Assembly (NCBI RefSeq): GCF_003752025.1 | Contig: NZ_RJKR01000009.1 | Coordinates: 124,001-188,000, forward strand | Origin: Curtobacterium sp. PhB115 | Lineage (GTDB): Bacteria > Actinomycetota > Actinomycetes > Actinomycetales > Microbacteriaceae | Direction: 5' to 3' | DNA: 64,000 bases | Shown here: in pieces, positions 10,451 to 18,885 of the stretch | Position numbering within the stretch: the first letter of the stretch is position 1 | How the letters are laid out: the number at the start of each line of letters is the position of its first letter | Position numbers and translations under genes: made by a program | Notes under the pieces: generated by a model | What the model saw: only the letters and a program-made list of their open reading frames with translations | The model's database searches: none | What the model was told of the DNA's origin: nothing

Positions 10451-11041
10451 GTGAGCGACCAGAACCCACCGCAGAACCCGTACGGGCAGCAGCCCGGCGG
10501 GTACCAGGACCCCGAGGGCGGGGCGCAGCCGTACGGCGGTACACCGCAGTACGGTCAGCCGCCGGCGACGGGGACGAACGGCGAACCGCCGCTCTGGGCA
10601 CCGTGGTACGGCATCTCGTTCGGCAAGGCGTTCACGCGGTTCTTCAAGAAGTACGCCACGTTCAGCGGCCGCGCGAGCCGCAGCGAGTACTGGTGGTGGT
10701 ACCTCTGGAGCGCGATCATCGGCGTCGCCCTGTCGATCGTCTCCAGCATCCTCGTCGCAGCGACGGGGACGACGACCACCACGACGACGTCCACGTCGGT
10801 CGGGTTCTCGTCCATGACGACCGACCCGGTGGCGAGTGTCCCCGGACTGATCGTGTTCCTCGTGCTCGTCATCCCGACGCTCGCACTCATCGTCCGCCGC
10901 CTGCACGACGCGAACGTCAGCGGGTTCTTCGCACTCCTGCTGCTCATCCCGTTCCTCGGGGCGCTCGCGGTGTTCATCATGATGTTCCTGCCGTCGAACC
11001 CGCAGGGCGAACGGTTCGACCGACCCACTGGTGCACGATGA
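10451..11041 (+). CDS. DUF805 membrane protein (paralogue 2)
   Basis: The 196-residue product starts at a GTG preceded by GAGGGGG. A short Q/P/G/Y-rich tail of about 47 residues precedes PPLWAPWYGISFGKAF and the DUF805 domain. The first two helices are separated by a poly-threonine loop (residues about 105-112), and the motif IVRRLHDANVSG is intact. Its stop overlaps the ATG of paralogue 3 (ATGA), so those two are translationally coupled. The 80-nt gap from paralogue 1 contains no clear promoter or hairpin. Confidence 0.85.
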   Translation: MSDQNPPQNPYGQQPGGYQDPEGGAQPYGGTPQYGQPPATGTNGEPPLWAPWYGISFGKAFTRFFKKYATFSGRASRSEYWWWYLWSAIIGVALSIVSSILVAATGTTTTTTTSTSVGFSSMTTDPVASVPGLIVFLVLVIPTLALIVRRLHDANVSGFFALLLLIPFLGALAVFIMMFLPSNPQGERFDRPTGAR

Positions 11042-11775
11042 GCAACGACACGCCGCAGTGGGGCCAGCCGCGCTCGGGTGACGGGGAGCCGCAGTCGAAC
11101 GGACAGCAGCCGGGGTACGGCCAGGCCGGGCAGCAGCCGCAGGGGCAGCAGCCCGGGTACGGGCAGCAGCCGGAGGGGCAGCAGCCCGGGTACGCGCAGC
11201 CCTACGGCCAGCAGCCCGGGTACGGGCAGCAGCCCTACGGCCAGCAGCCCGGGTACGCGCAGCCCTACGCCGACCCGTACCCGCAGTACGGGAAGCCGAT
11301 CCCGGTCGGCCCCGACGGTGCCCCGCCGCTCTGGGCCCCGTGGTACGGCATCGGGTTCCTCGACGCGTTCACCCGGTTCTTCAAGAAGTACGCCCGGTTC
11401 GACGGCCGCGCCAGCCGTGGTGAGTTCTGGTACTGGATCCTCGCGAACGCGATCGTCACGATCGTGCTCTACGGCGGGTTCATCGCCGGCATCATCTCGT
11501 GGAGCGTCGCGAACTCGACCACCGACGAGTACGGCTACACCCACACCGACGGTGCTCCGCCGTTCTGGGTCTTCATCCTGCTGATCCTGTTCGGGCTCTG
11601 GTGGCTCGCGACCATCGTGCCGAACATCGCGCTCGGGTGGCGGCGGGTGCACGACGCGAACCTCGCCGGACCGTTCTGGCTGATCGCGCTGTTCGTCGGC
11701 ATCGCCGCGATCGTCTTCGGCTGCTTGCCGCCGAACCCGGCCGGCGCCCAGTACGACCGCCCCGACCAGCCGTAG
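11038..11775 (+). CDS. DUF805 membrane protein (paralogue 3)
   Basis: The 245-residue product has the longest tail of the three. About 97 residues are built of repeats such as GQQPGYGQQP and GYAQPYGQ, encoded by near-identical DNA repeats. PPLWAPWYGIGFLDAF then begins the DUF805 domain with three or four hydrophobic helices; the usual RRLHD motif reads WRRVHDANLAG. Translation starts at an ATG overlapping the paralogue 2 stop. A strong hairpin follows the stop and ends the operon. Confidence 0.85.
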   Translation: MSNDTPQWGQPRSGDGEPQSNGQQPGYGQAGQQPQGQQPGYGQQPEGQQPGYAQPYGQQPGYGQQPYGQQPGYAQPYADPYPQYGKPIPVGPDGAPPLWAPWYGIGFLDAFTRFFKKYARFDGRASRGEFWYWILANAIVTIVLYGGFIAGIISWSVANSTTDEYGYTHTDGAPPFWVFILLILFGLWWLATIVPNIALGWRRVHDANLAGPFWLIALFVGIAAIVFGCLPPNPAGAQYDRPDQP

Positions 11776-11784
11776 CACCGCAGA

Positions 11785-11834
11785 ACCGAAGTCGGCCCGC
11801 ACTGCGCGACTGCGCGGTGCGGGCCGACTTCGGT
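11785..11834. terminator. Bidirectional terminator between convergent genes
   Basis: An 18-bp perfect stem (ACCGAAGTCGGCCCGCAC and complement), extended inward by further G-C and G-T pairs, lies between the stop of the third DUF805 gene and the stop of the TNT-domain gene, which converge here. The symmetry suits termination from both sides. Confidence 0.75.
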
Positions 11835-11845
11835 CGTGCGAGGGG

Positions 11846-12490
11846 TCAGACGACCCGGAGACGCGAGAGCGACCCGTCGACGACCAGGTCACGGATGGTC
11901 AGCGACGGGTCCGCGATCTGGAAGCGGAGCGCGCCACCGGGCTGCTCGAACCACGGCTGCACGAAGCGGACGGTCACCATGAAGGGCCGCTCGACCAGGT
12001 AGCGGTGGGTCTCCGGTGCGCCGGCGACGTGCGGCGGCAGCGAACGGCTGGGCAGCGGGGTGTCGATCGGGTGCAGCAGGTAGCCGTCCGGGCCACCGAT
12101 GCGGTCGACGGGGACGCCGGTCGGGATCTGGATGGTGAGCCCCTGCTCGCCGGCCTGCGACACCTGCTGCGCGAGCTGCGGGTACGTCGACGCCGCACGG
12201 TCGCGGAGCCCCTCGAGCTCGTGCCGGGGGATGTCCCGCGGCGCCGGGAACGGACGGTTCAGGAACCGTCGGAGCATCTCGACCGCGTCCTCTTCACCAC
12301 GGGCGGTGGCGAGGCGGCGGGCGGTGCCGTAGTCGACGACCTCGAGCGCGAAGTCGCCGGAGCCCTCGGCCGGGACCACGCGGAGCGCACCCTCGACCGG
12401 CGGCTCGTGCAGGGTCTCGCCGGGGAGCTGCACGTAGCGGATCGTGTAGCCGAGCTGGTCGAGGATGGGGCGGGTGTCCGCGAACGTCAT
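11846..12490 (-). CDS. TNT-domain (NAD+ glycohydrolase toxin-related) protein
   Basis: The 214-residue protein has a C-terminal region (residues about 122-192) that reads like the TNT domain, the NAD+ glycohydrolase of mycobacterial CpnT. Visible elements are PVDRIGGPDGYLLHP (128-141), SRSLPPH (148-154) and WFEQPGGALRFQI (180-192). The Arg of the DR(F/I)G motif and the R-S/A-LPP motif are present, but the position I align with the catalytic Gln of CpnT holds Arg189. The N-terminal 120 residues are unassigned. No signal peptide or secretion domain is seen. It follows sdhB with its own TAGGCT box, so it is separately transcribed. Activity is uncertain. Confidence 0.7.
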   Translation of the reverse strand: MTFADTRPILDQLGYTIRYVQLPGETLHEPPVEGALRVVPAEGSGDFALEVVDYGTARRLATARGEEDAVEMLRRFLNRPFPAPRDIPRHELEGLRDRAASTYPQLAQQVSQAGEQGLTIQIPTGVPVDRIGGPDGYLLHPIDTPLPSRSLPPHVAGAPETHRYLVERPFMVTVRFVQPWFEQPGGALRFQIADPSLTIRDLVVDGSLSRLRVV

Positions 12491-12497
12491 GGTCCGG

Positions 12498-12503
12498 AGC
12501 CTA
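12498..12503 (-). promoter_or_regulatory. -10 element, leaderless start of the TNT-domain gene
   Basis: TAGGCT is 7 nt from the ATG at 12490. It lies in the 65-nt gap after the sdhB stop. Confidence 0.5.
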
Positions 12504-12555
12504 TCGGTGGAGTCTCGGGCGAGCCTTGGACGACGCCGAGCGTCGACGTCGGATG

Positions 12556-13326
12556 TCAGGCACGGCCCCGCATGACGGCCTGCTTGACCTCGGAGATGGC
12601 CTTCGTCACCTGGATGCCACGCGGGCACGCGTCGGTGCAGTTGAAGGTGGTGCGGCAGCGCCACACGCCTTCCTTGTCGTTGAGGATGTCCAGCCGGACG
12701 TTCGCGGCGTCGTCACGGGAGTCGAAGATGAAGCGGTGCGCGTTCACGATCGCGGCCGGGCCGAAGTACTGACCGTCGGTCCAGAAGACCGGGCACGACG
12801 AGGTGCACGCGGCGCAGAGGATGCACTTCGTGGTGTCGTCGAACCGGGCACGGTCGGCCACGGACTGGATGCGCTCCTTGCCCGGGGTGGGTGCCGTCGC
12901 CGGCTGCAGGAACGGCTGGACCTCGCGGAAGGACTTGAAGAAGGGCTCCATGTCGACGACGAGGTCCTTCTCGAGCGGCAGGCCCTTGATCGCCTCGACG
13001 TAGATGGGCTTCGAGACGTCGAGGTCCTTGATCAGGGTCTTGCACGCCAGACGGTTGCGACCGTTGATGCGCATCGCGTCCGACCCGCAGACGCCGTGCG
13101 CGCAGGAGCGCCGGAAGGTCAGCGAGCCGTCCTGGTCCCACTTGATCTTGTGCAGGGCGTCGAGGATGCGGTCGGTCGGCAGCATCATGACGTCGAAGTC
13201 CTGCCAGCGCGGCTCGTCGTCGACGTCCGGGTCGAAGCGACGGATGATCAGCGTGACGGAGAAGGACCCGGGAGGCGCGTCGGTCGTGTCGGTCCGGGGT
13301 GCGTCGGAGACCAGGGTGTCGGTCAT
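12556..13326 (-). CDS. sdhB: Succinate dehydrogenase iron-sulfur subunit
   Basis: The 256-residue protein carries electrons from the flavoprotein to quinone through three clusters. The [2Fe-2S] ligands are Cys75, Cys80 and Cys95 with Asp83 in the third position (SCAHGVCGSD), an arrangement also known from other SdhB proteins. The [4Fe-4S] motif is CILCAACTSSCPV and the [3Fe-4S] region is CTDACPRGI. The start at 13326 is 1 nt beyond the sdhA stop, so the two are coupled. Last gene of the sdhC-sdhD-sdhA-sdhB order read on the minus strand. Confidence 0.95.
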   Translation of the reverse strand: MTDTLVSDAPRTDTTDAPPGSFSVTLIIRRFDPDVDDEPRWQDFDVMMLPTDRILDALHKIKWDQDGSLTFRRSCAHGVCGSDAMRINGRNRLACKTLIKDLDVSKPIYVEAIKGLPLEKDLVVDMEPFFKSFREVQPFLQPATAPTPGKERIQSVADRARFDDTTKCILCAACTSSCPVFWTDGQYFGPAAIVNAHRFIFDSRDDAANVRLDILNDKEGVWRCRTTFNCTDACPRGIQVTKAISEVKQAVMRGRA

Positions 13327-13327
13327 C

Positions 13328-15121
13328 TCAGTACTTCCTCTCCATCGGCTGGTACCGCGTCACGACGACTGGTTTCCAGTCGAGCGTGATGTGGTCGTCG
13401 GCGAGCGACGAGTGCGGGTCGCCCGTCAGGTACGCCATCGTGTGCTGCATGTAGTTCTCGTCGTCGCGCTTCGGGTAGTCGTCGCGCATGTGGCCGCCGC
13501 GGCTCTCCTTGCGGTTGCGGGCGGAGTAGACGACGACCTCGGCCAGGTCGAGCAGGAACCCGAGCTCGACGGCCTCGAGCAGGTCGGTGTTGAACCGCTT
13601 GCCCTTGTCCTGCACGGAGACCTGCATGAAGCGGTTCCGGAGCGTGTGGATCGTCTCGGTGACCCGGGCGAGCGACTCGTCGGTGCGGAACACCTGGGCG
13701 TTCTTGTCCATCTCGTCCTGGAGTTCCTTGCGGAGGACGGCGATGCGCTCGGTGCCCGTCGAGGCGCGCAGCTGGTCGAGCATGGCCCGGACGCCGGCAG
13801 CCGGGTCCTCCGGCAGGGGGAGGAACTCGGCCGTCTTGACCCACTCGGCGGCGTTGTTGCCCGAGCGCTTGCCGAAGACGTTGATGTCGAGGAGCGAGTT
13901 CGTGCCGAGACGGTTCGAGCCGTGCACCGAGACACAGGCGCACTCGCCGGCGGCGTAGAGGCCGGGGACGACCGTGGTGTTGTCGTAGAGCACCTGGGCG
14001 TCGGTGTTCGTCGGGATGCCACCCATCGCGTAGTGCGCGGTCGGCATCACGGGCACCGGTTCCACCACCGGGTCGACACCGAGGTAGGTGCGCGCGAACT
14101 CGGTGATGTCCGGCAGCTTGGTCTCGAGGACCTCGGCACCCAGGTGCGTGCAGTCGAGCAGCACGTAGTCCTTGTTCGGTCCGGCACCGCGGCCCTCTGC
14201 GACCTCTTGCACCATGCACCTGGCGACGATGTCGCGGGGTGCGAGGTCCTTGATGGTCGGGGCGTACCGCTCCATGAAGCGCTCGCCCGAGGCGTTCCGG
14301 AGGATCGCACCCTCACCACGAGCACCCTCGGTGAGCAGGATGCCGAGGCCGGCGAGCCCGGTCGGGTGGAACTGGAAGAACTCCATGTCCTCGAGCGGCA
14401 GGCCGGTGCGCCACACGATGCCGACGCCGTCGCCGGTCAGGGTGTGCGCGTTCGAGGTGGTCTTGTACATCTTGCCGAAGCCGCCGGTGGCGAAGATCAT
14501 CGCCTTCGCGTGGAAGACGTGGAGCTCGCCGGTCGCGAGCTCGAAGGCGACGACGCCGGCAGGCTGCTTGCGGGTGACGCCGTCCTCGCCGACGACGTCG
14601 ACCATGATGAGGTCGAGCGCGTAGAACTCGTTGTAGAACTCGACGCCGAGCTTCACGCAGTTCTGGAACAGCGTCTGCAGGATCATGTGGCCGGTGCGGT
14701 CGGCGGCGTAGCACGCACGACGGACCGGGGACTTGCCGTGGTCGCGGGTGTGGCCGCCGAAGCGCCGCTGGTCGATCTTGCCCTCGGGCGTGCGGTTGAA
14801 CGGCAGGCCCATGTTCTCGAGGTCGATGACGGCGTCGATGGCTTCCTTCGCGAGGATCTCGGCGGCGTCCTGGTCGACCAGGTAGTCACCGCCCTTGATC
14901 GTGTCGAAGGTGTGCCACTCCCACGAGTCCTCTTCGACGTTCGCGAGGGCCGCCGCCATGCCGCCCTGCGCCGCACCGGTGTGCGAGCGGGTCGGGTACA
15001 GCTTCGAGATGACGGCCGTCTTCGCCTTCGGACCGGCTTCGATCGCGGCGCGCATGCCCGCGCCTCCTGCGCCGATGATGACGATGTCGAACTGGTGGTG
15101 GTGCACGGTGGTGTCGGTCAC
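13328..15121 (-). CDS. sdhA: Succinate dehydrogenase flavoprotein subunit
   Basis: The 597-residue subunit oxidises succinate to fumarate. The FAD-binding motif [14 protein letters not shown] is near the N-terminus, and His47 in [13 protein letters not shown] is the expected covalent FAD attachment site. The active-site region [19 protein letters not shown] is also intact. I chose GTG at 15121 because it gives [20 protein letters not shown] and has GGAAAGA about 9 nt upstream; the longer frame runs into non-conserved residues. It is cotranscribed with sdhD upstream and sdhB downstream. Confidence 0.95.
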   Translation of the reverse strand: MTDTTVHHHQFDIVIIGAGGAGMRAAIEAGPKAKTAVISKLYPTRSHTGAAQGGMAAALANVEEDSWEWHTFDTIKGGDYLVDQDAAEILAKEAIDAVIDLENMGLPFNRTPEGKIDQRRFGGHTRDHGKSPVRRACYAADRTGHMILQTLFQNCVKLGVEFYNEFYALDLIMVDVVGEDGVTRKQPAGVVAFELATGELHVFHAKAMIFATGGFGKMYKTTSNAHTLTGDGVGIVWRTGLPLEDMEFFQFHPTGLAGLGILLTEGARGEGAILRNASGERFMERYAPTIKDLAPRDIVARCMVQEVAEGRGAGPNKDYVLLDCTHLGAEVLETKLPDITEFARTYLGVDPVVEPVPVMPTAHYAMGGIPTNTDAQVLYDNTTVVPGLYAAGECACVSVHGSNRLGTNSLLDINVFGKRSGNNAAEWVKTAEFLPLPEDPAAGVRAMLDQLRASTGTERIAVLRKELQDEMDKNAQVFRTDESLARVTETIHTLRNRFMQVSVQDKGKRFNTDLLEAVELGFLLDLAEVVVYSARNRKESRGGHMRDDYPKRDDENYMQHTMAYLTGDPHSSLADDHITLDWKPVVVTRYQPMERKY

Positions 15122-15170
15122 AGGGGTCTTTCCGTCGACGATGGGAGAACGGGCAGCAGCAGGGGTGGTG

Positions 15171-15617
15171 CTACTGCGCCGGGCAGAACGAGGGCAGGTC
15201 CGCGGCGGCGGCACCGGCGGGGCACGGGTCGAACGTCCAGCAGACGAGCAGGCCGAGGACGATCAGCACGACGCACGCGACGAGGATCGCCACGAGCAGC
15301 GTCTTGCGGATGCCCGGCTTCGACACGTAGTCGTTGACGATCGTGCGCATGCCGTTGGAACCGTGGATGAGCGCCAGAACCAGCATGAGCGAGTCCCACA
15401 CCTGCCAGAACGGGTTGGCCCACTTGCCGGCGACGAAGGCGAAGTCGATCTGCTTGACGCCCTCGCCCGCCACCATGTTGACGAAGAGGTGGCCGAAGAT
15501 CAGCACGACGAGCAGGACGCCCGAGCCGCGCATGTAGATCCAGCCCCACTTCTCCCAGTTGGTGGTGCGGCGTGCGGCCGCGGCGGAACGGGGAGGTTCG
15601 ACGATCTGCGTGGTCAT
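15171..15617 (-). CDS. sdhD: Succinate dehydrogenase membrane anchor subunit
   Basis: The 148-residue membrane protein has three hydrophobic segments (about 31-53, 74-94, 108-128) and the probable haem ligand region [17 protein letters not shown]. It anchors SdhAB to the membrane and contributes to the quinone site. It lies 13 nt after sdhC and about 50 nt before sdhA. The Cys-containing C-terminal extension after the last helix ([17 protein letters not shown]) is not needed by the fold and may be lineage-specific. Confidence 0.88.
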   Translation of the reverse strand: MTTQIVEPPRSAAAARRTTNWEKWGWIYMRGSGVLLVVLIFGHLFVNMVAGEGVKQIDFAFVAGKWANPFWQVWDSLMLVLALIHGSNGMRTIVNDYVSKPGIRKTLLVAILVACVVLIVLGLLVCWTFDPCPAGAAAADLPSFCPAQ

Positions 15618-15630
15618 CTTCCGTGCCCCT

Positions 15631-16080
15631 CTAGTTGAAGTCCGCGACGAGGTTCATGAGCTGGCGGGGCAGGAAGCCCGCGATCGCGATCGCCCAGAGG
15701 ACGATGACGATCCAGAACATGGCCCGCTGGTACTTCGGCCCCTTGGACCAGAAGTCGACCAGGATGATCCGCAGGCCGTTGAACGCGTGGAAGACGATGG
15801 CCATGACCAGGGCGATCTCGCCGAGGTTCATGATCGGGGTCTTGTACGTGCCGATGACCGCGTTGTAGGCCTCGGGCGAGAGGCGGACGAGGGCGGTGTC
15901 GAGGATGTGCACCAGCAGGAAGAAGTAGATGGCGACGCCGGTGATCCGGTGCAGGACCCACGACCACATGCCGGTCGAGCCGCGGTACAGCGTGCCCTCG
16001 AGCTTCCGAGAGGCGCGGGGCGCCTCGATCGTCACTTCGGGGACAGCGGTCGCCGTGCTCCCGCCGGTGCGCTCAGCCAT
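15631..16080 (-). CDS. sdhC: Succinate dehydrogenase cytochrome b556 subunit
   Basis: The 149-residue protein has the SdhC signature: LYRGSTGMWSWVLHRITGVA followed by three hydrophobic helices, with the haem-ligand histidine candidates in FLLVHILDT and FHAFNGLR. It is the first gene of the sdhCDAB operon. The start at 16080 has GGAAGGA about 7 nt upstream, so this gene uses a leader. The leader contains a hairpin at 16102-16124. Confidence 0.9.
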   Translation of the reverse strand: MAERTGGSTATAVPEVTIEAPRASRKLEGTLYRGSTGMWSWVLHRITGVAIYFFLLVHILDTALVRLSPEAYNAVIGTYKTPIMNLGEIALVMAIVFHAFNGLRIILVDFWSKGPKYQRAMFWIVIVLWAIAIAGFLPRQLMNLVADFN

Positions 16081-16101
16081 GAGCTCGTCCTTCCGTAGGA
16101 C

Positions 16102-16124
16102 GGGCTCGCCCGATCGGCGAGCCC
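16102..16124 (-). terminator. Hairpin between the glycosyltransferase gene and sdhC
   Basis: A perfect 9-bp stem (GGGCTCGCC and complement) closes a 5-nt loop. It lies 57-35 nt after the glycosyltransferase stop and 21 nt before sdhC. It could end the upstream transcript or act as a leader structure for sdh. No U-run is present. Confidence 0.5.
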
Positions 16125-16155
16125 TTGCCGTTCGTGTTCGTGTCGGAACGGACCC

Positions 16156-16161
16156 ATCCTA
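16156..16161 (-). promoter_or_regulatory. Candidate -10 element of the sdhCDAB operon
   Basis: TAGGAT on the minus strand lies 75 nt before sdhC and includes the TAG stop codon of the upstream glycosyltransferase gene. Initiation here would give a leader of roughly 65-70 nt containing the hairpin at 16102-16124. No convincing -35 box is visible. Confidence 0.35.
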
Positions 16162-17394
16162 TGCGTTTGTGCTGACGTTCTCGTCCCGAGCGGCCCGGAG
16201 GCCCCGCCCCACGGGCGGCGCGCCGATGGTCCGTGCCGTGTCGTGGTGCGCGAGGAGCTGGTCCCCGACGGCCTCCCAGGTGGTGCCCTCCACCCGGAGA
16301 CGGCCGGCCGACCCCATCCGGTCCGTGAGCGCACGGTCCTGGTGGAGCCGCAGGACCGCCTGTCGCAGGGCCTGCGGCACGTCGGGGTCGTAGAGCTCGC
16401 CGTCGAGTCCCGGCGCGACCAGGTCGAGCGGACCACCAGACGCCGGGGCGATCACGGGCAGTCCCGAGGCGTGCGCTTCCTGGAGGGTCTGTCCGAACGT
16501 CTCGGCAGGACCGGTGTGCACGAAGAGGTCCAGCGTCGCGTACGCATCGGCGAGGGCGTCGCCGCGGAGTGGTCCGGTGAACGTGACGTCCAGGTGCCGC
16601 AGCCGCCGCTCGAGCACGGCACGGGACGGACCGCCGCCGGCGACGACGACCCGGATGCCTGGGATGCCGCCGAGCTCGGCGAGCCGCTCGACCTCCTTCT
16701 CCGGGGCCAGCCGTCCGACGTACCCGACGATCGTCTCGCCCCGCGGAGCGATCCGACGCCGGAGCGCCCGCACGTGCGCGGAGTCCCGGCGCGACGGGTG
16801 GAAGAGCTCCGTGTCGACGCCTCGGCCCCAGCGCGCGACGCGGGGGACGCCGTCCTCGGCGAGCATCGCCGCGGTCGCGCTCGACGGGGCGAGCGTCAGC
16901 GAGGCACCGGCGTGGATCCGGCCGAGGATCCTGCGCACCAACGGGACGGTCGCCGTCAAGCCGTTGCGGCGGGCGAAACCGGCCACGTCGGTCTGGAAGA
17001 CGGCGACGGAAGGGATGCCGCGCCTCCCGGCTGCCGTGATCGCGCGCCCACCCAACAGGAACGGACTCGCGGCGTGGAGCACGTCGGCGCCGGAGGCGGC
17101 GAGGATCGTGTCGAGGACCGGGTGGGGGAGCGCGACCGGGAACTGCCGGTACGCGACGGCGGGGATCCGGTGCACGTCGAAGGACCGGTAGCGCTCGAGG
17201 CTGCTGCGGGAGCGGAACTGCGCGAGTCCCGGGGTGTCCGGTGCGATGACGACCGCGCGGTGGCCACGGCGTTCCAGGTGGTCGAGGACCGCCAGGACGC
17301 TGGTGGTCACGCCGTTGAGGGTGGGCAGGAAGCTCTCGGTCACGACGGCGACGGTCCGGGGGGACGTGCCGCGCTCCACGCTGCGTGCGCTCAT
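16159..17394 (-). CDS. GT4-family glycosyltransferase, probably GDP-mannose-dependent mannosyltransferase
   Basis: The 411-residue GT-B fold enzyme starts with the acceptor-domain motif VTESFLPTLNGVTTSVLAVL. It carries the GT4 donor-site signature ETFGQTLQEAHASGLPV with the EX7E glutamates, followed by GGPLDLV. It resembles the alpha-mannosyltransferases (MgtA type) of actinobacterial glycolipid and lipomannan synthesis. The divergent neighbour is manC, which makes GDP-mannose, and this supports a mannosyl donor. ATG at 17394 is preferred; the ATG at 17406 has a GGAG only 1 nt away. It would act at the inner membrane face. Confidence 0.85.
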   Translation of the reverse strand: MSARSVERGTSPRTVAVVTESFLPTLNGVTTSVLAVLDHLERRGHRAVVIAPDTPGLAQFRSRSSLERYRSFDVHRIPAVAYRQFPVALPHPVLDTILAASGADVLHAASPFLLGGRAITAAGRRGIPSVAVFQTDVAGFARRNGLTATVPLVRRILGRIHAGASLTLAPSSATAAMLAEDGVPRVARWGRGVDTELFHPSRRDSAHVRALRRRIAPRGETIVGYVGRLAPEKEVERLAELGGIPGIRVVVAGGGPSRAVLERRLRHLDVTFTGPLRGDALADAYATLDLFVHTGPAETFGQTLQEAHASGLPVIAPASGGPLDLVAPGLDGELYDPDVPQALRQAVLRLHQDRALTDRMGSAGRLRVEGTTWEAVGDQLLAHHDTARTIGAPPVGRGLRAARDENVSTNA

Positions 17395-17548
17395 GGTGCT
17401 GCCCATGCTCCGGGGGACACGTGACCCGGCGGGGCCGACGACGTGAACATCCCGGCGGCGACGGGTGAACAACGCGACGGTCGGCCCTGCGGGAGTCCGC
17501 ATGCGGAAATCGTGCGGAGACCATCCAGGAACCCCGTGGCGGGACCGG

Positions 17549-17554
17549 TACGGT
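17549..17554 (+). promoter_or_regulatory. -10 element, leaderless start of manC
   Basis: TACGGT lies 6 nt before the GTG start at 17561. There is no ribosome binding site in the gap. Confidence 0.5.
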
Positions 17555-17560
17555 GAGCGC

Positions 17561-18676
17561 GTGGCTGACGCTCTCGAAGACTTCTACGCGATCATCCCCG
17601 CAGGGGGCATCGGATCGCGACTGTGGCCGCTGTCGCGCGCGGACGCACCCAAGTTCCTGCACGACCTGACCGGCTCCGGCACCTCGCTGTTGCGCCAGAC
17701 CTGGGACCGGCTCGCCCCCCTCGCCGGTGACCAGCGGATCATGGTGGTGACCGGCCGTGCGCACCGCGTCGCGGTCGAGTCGCAGCTGCCGGGCGTCGAG
17801 GACCACAACGTGGTGCTGGAGAGCGAGCCGAAGGACTCCACGGCGGCCATCGGCCTCGCCGCGGCGATCCTGGTGCGTCGCGAACCGGACGTGGTCGTCG
17901 GCTCCTTCGCCGCGGACCACGTGATCGGCGACGCCCGAGGGTTCCGACGGTCCGTCCGCGAGGCCGTCGCCGTCGCCCGTGCCGGGTACATCACCACCAT
18001 CGGCATCACGCCGACCGAGCCCGCGATCGGCTTCGGCTACATCCACGCGCACGGGGAGACGCTCGACATCGAGGGGGCGCCGACCGCCCACGCGGTCCGT
18101 TCCTTCGTCGAGAAGCCCGACCTCGACACCGCCCGCTCGTACGTCGAGCAGGGTACCTACCTGTGGAACGCCGGCATGTTCATCGCCCGCGCCGACGTGC
18201 TGCTCGAGGAGATCGGCCGGAACAACCCGACGCTGCTGGCCGGCATCAACGAGCTCGCGGACGCCTGGGACACCTCGGCCCGTGGCGCGGTCGTCGACGC
18301 GGTCTGGCCGACGCTCGAGAAGATCGCGATCGACTACACCGTCGCCGAGCCGGCAGCCGCCGCCGGGCGCATGGCGGTCGTGCCCGGGGACTTCGACTGG
18401 GACGACGTGGGTGACTTCGCCTCGCTCGCCAAGCTGCAGTCCGGCGGTCGGCCGAACAACCTGGCCGTGCTCGGGGACGGTGCCCGCATCCTCGCGGACT
18501 CGTCGAGCGGGATCGTGATCTCGCACAGCCAGCGGCTCATCTCGCTCATCGGGGTGGAGGACATCGTCGTCGTGGACACCCCCGACGCGCTGCTCGTGAC
18601 CACCAGCGCCAACGCGCAGCGGGTCAAGAGTGTGGTGGATGCTCTCAAGATCAGCGGCCGCGGGGACGTCCTGTAG
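17561..18676 (+). CDS. manC: Mannose-1-phosphate guanylyltransferase
   Basis: The 371-residue cytoplasmic enzyme joins mannose-1-phosphate and GTP to GDP-mannose. The nucleotidyltransferase signature IIPAGGIGSRLWPLSRADAPKF is at the N-terminus (split here as PAGGIGSRLWPLSR). It is followed by FAADHVIGD, the sugar-binding FVEKPD and YLWNAGMF, and DWDDVGDFASL near the C-terminus. No isomerase domain is fused. The GTG at 17561 is chosen for family length and its position 6 nt after TACGGT. It is divergent from a GT4 enzyme that probably uses the product. Confidence 0.92.
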   Translation: MADALEDFYAIIPAGGIGSRLWPLSRADAPKFLHDLTGSGTSLLRQTWDRLAPLAGDQRIMVVTGRAHRVAVESQLPGVEDHNVVLESEPKDSTAAIGLAAAILVRREPDVVVGSFAADHVIGDARGFRRSVREAVAVARAGYITTIGITPTEPAIGFGYIHAHGETLDIEGAPTAHAVRSFVEKPDLDTARSYVEQGTYLWNAGMFIARADVLLEEIGRNNPTLLAGINELADAWDTSARGAVVDAVWPTLEKIAIDYTVAEPAAAAGRMAVVPGDFDWDDVGDFASLAKLQSGGRPNNLAVLGDGARILADSSSGIVISHSQRLISLIGVEDIVVVDTPDALLVTTSANAQRVKSVVDALKISGRGDVL

Positions 18677-18702
18677 CGCTCCATCACGAAATGACCCCGG
18701 AT

Positions 18703-18773
18703 GCCCCCGAACTGGGGGCCAGGGCGTGACCCCGCGTTACGGGCGCGTTTCGGCGCGGTCGCGATCCCGTAAC
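18703..18773 (+). terminator. Two hairpins after manC
   Basis: The first stem is GCCCCC/GGGGGC (18703-18719) with a 5-nt loop. The second pairs GTTACGGG (18736-18743) with CCCGTAAC (18766-18773). They lie between manC and the promoter of the BMP lipoprotein gene and probably end the manC transcript. Confidence 0.5.
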
Positions 18774-18822
18774 TGATCCCTCCGGCGCTCAGAACGGGTC
18801 CTGTACCGGCCGGGCGGTCGTG

Positions 18823-18828
18823 TACTGT
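18823..18828 (+). promoter_or_regulatory. Candidate -10 element of the nucleoside transporter operon
   Basis: TACTGT is 57 nt before the GTG start, giving a leader of about 50 nt that includes the strong site GGAGGAA. No clear -35 box. Confidence 0.35.
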
Positions 18829-18885
18829 CGCCACGATCGCCCGGAACGCACGTGGTCCGGGCACGCTCCCCGGAGGAACCAACCC

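Noticed and set aside
18677..18885. Riboswitch upstream of the nucleoside transporter
   Set aside because: The gap contains simple hairpins and a promoter-like box. I cannot see conserved purine or other riboswitch motifs.
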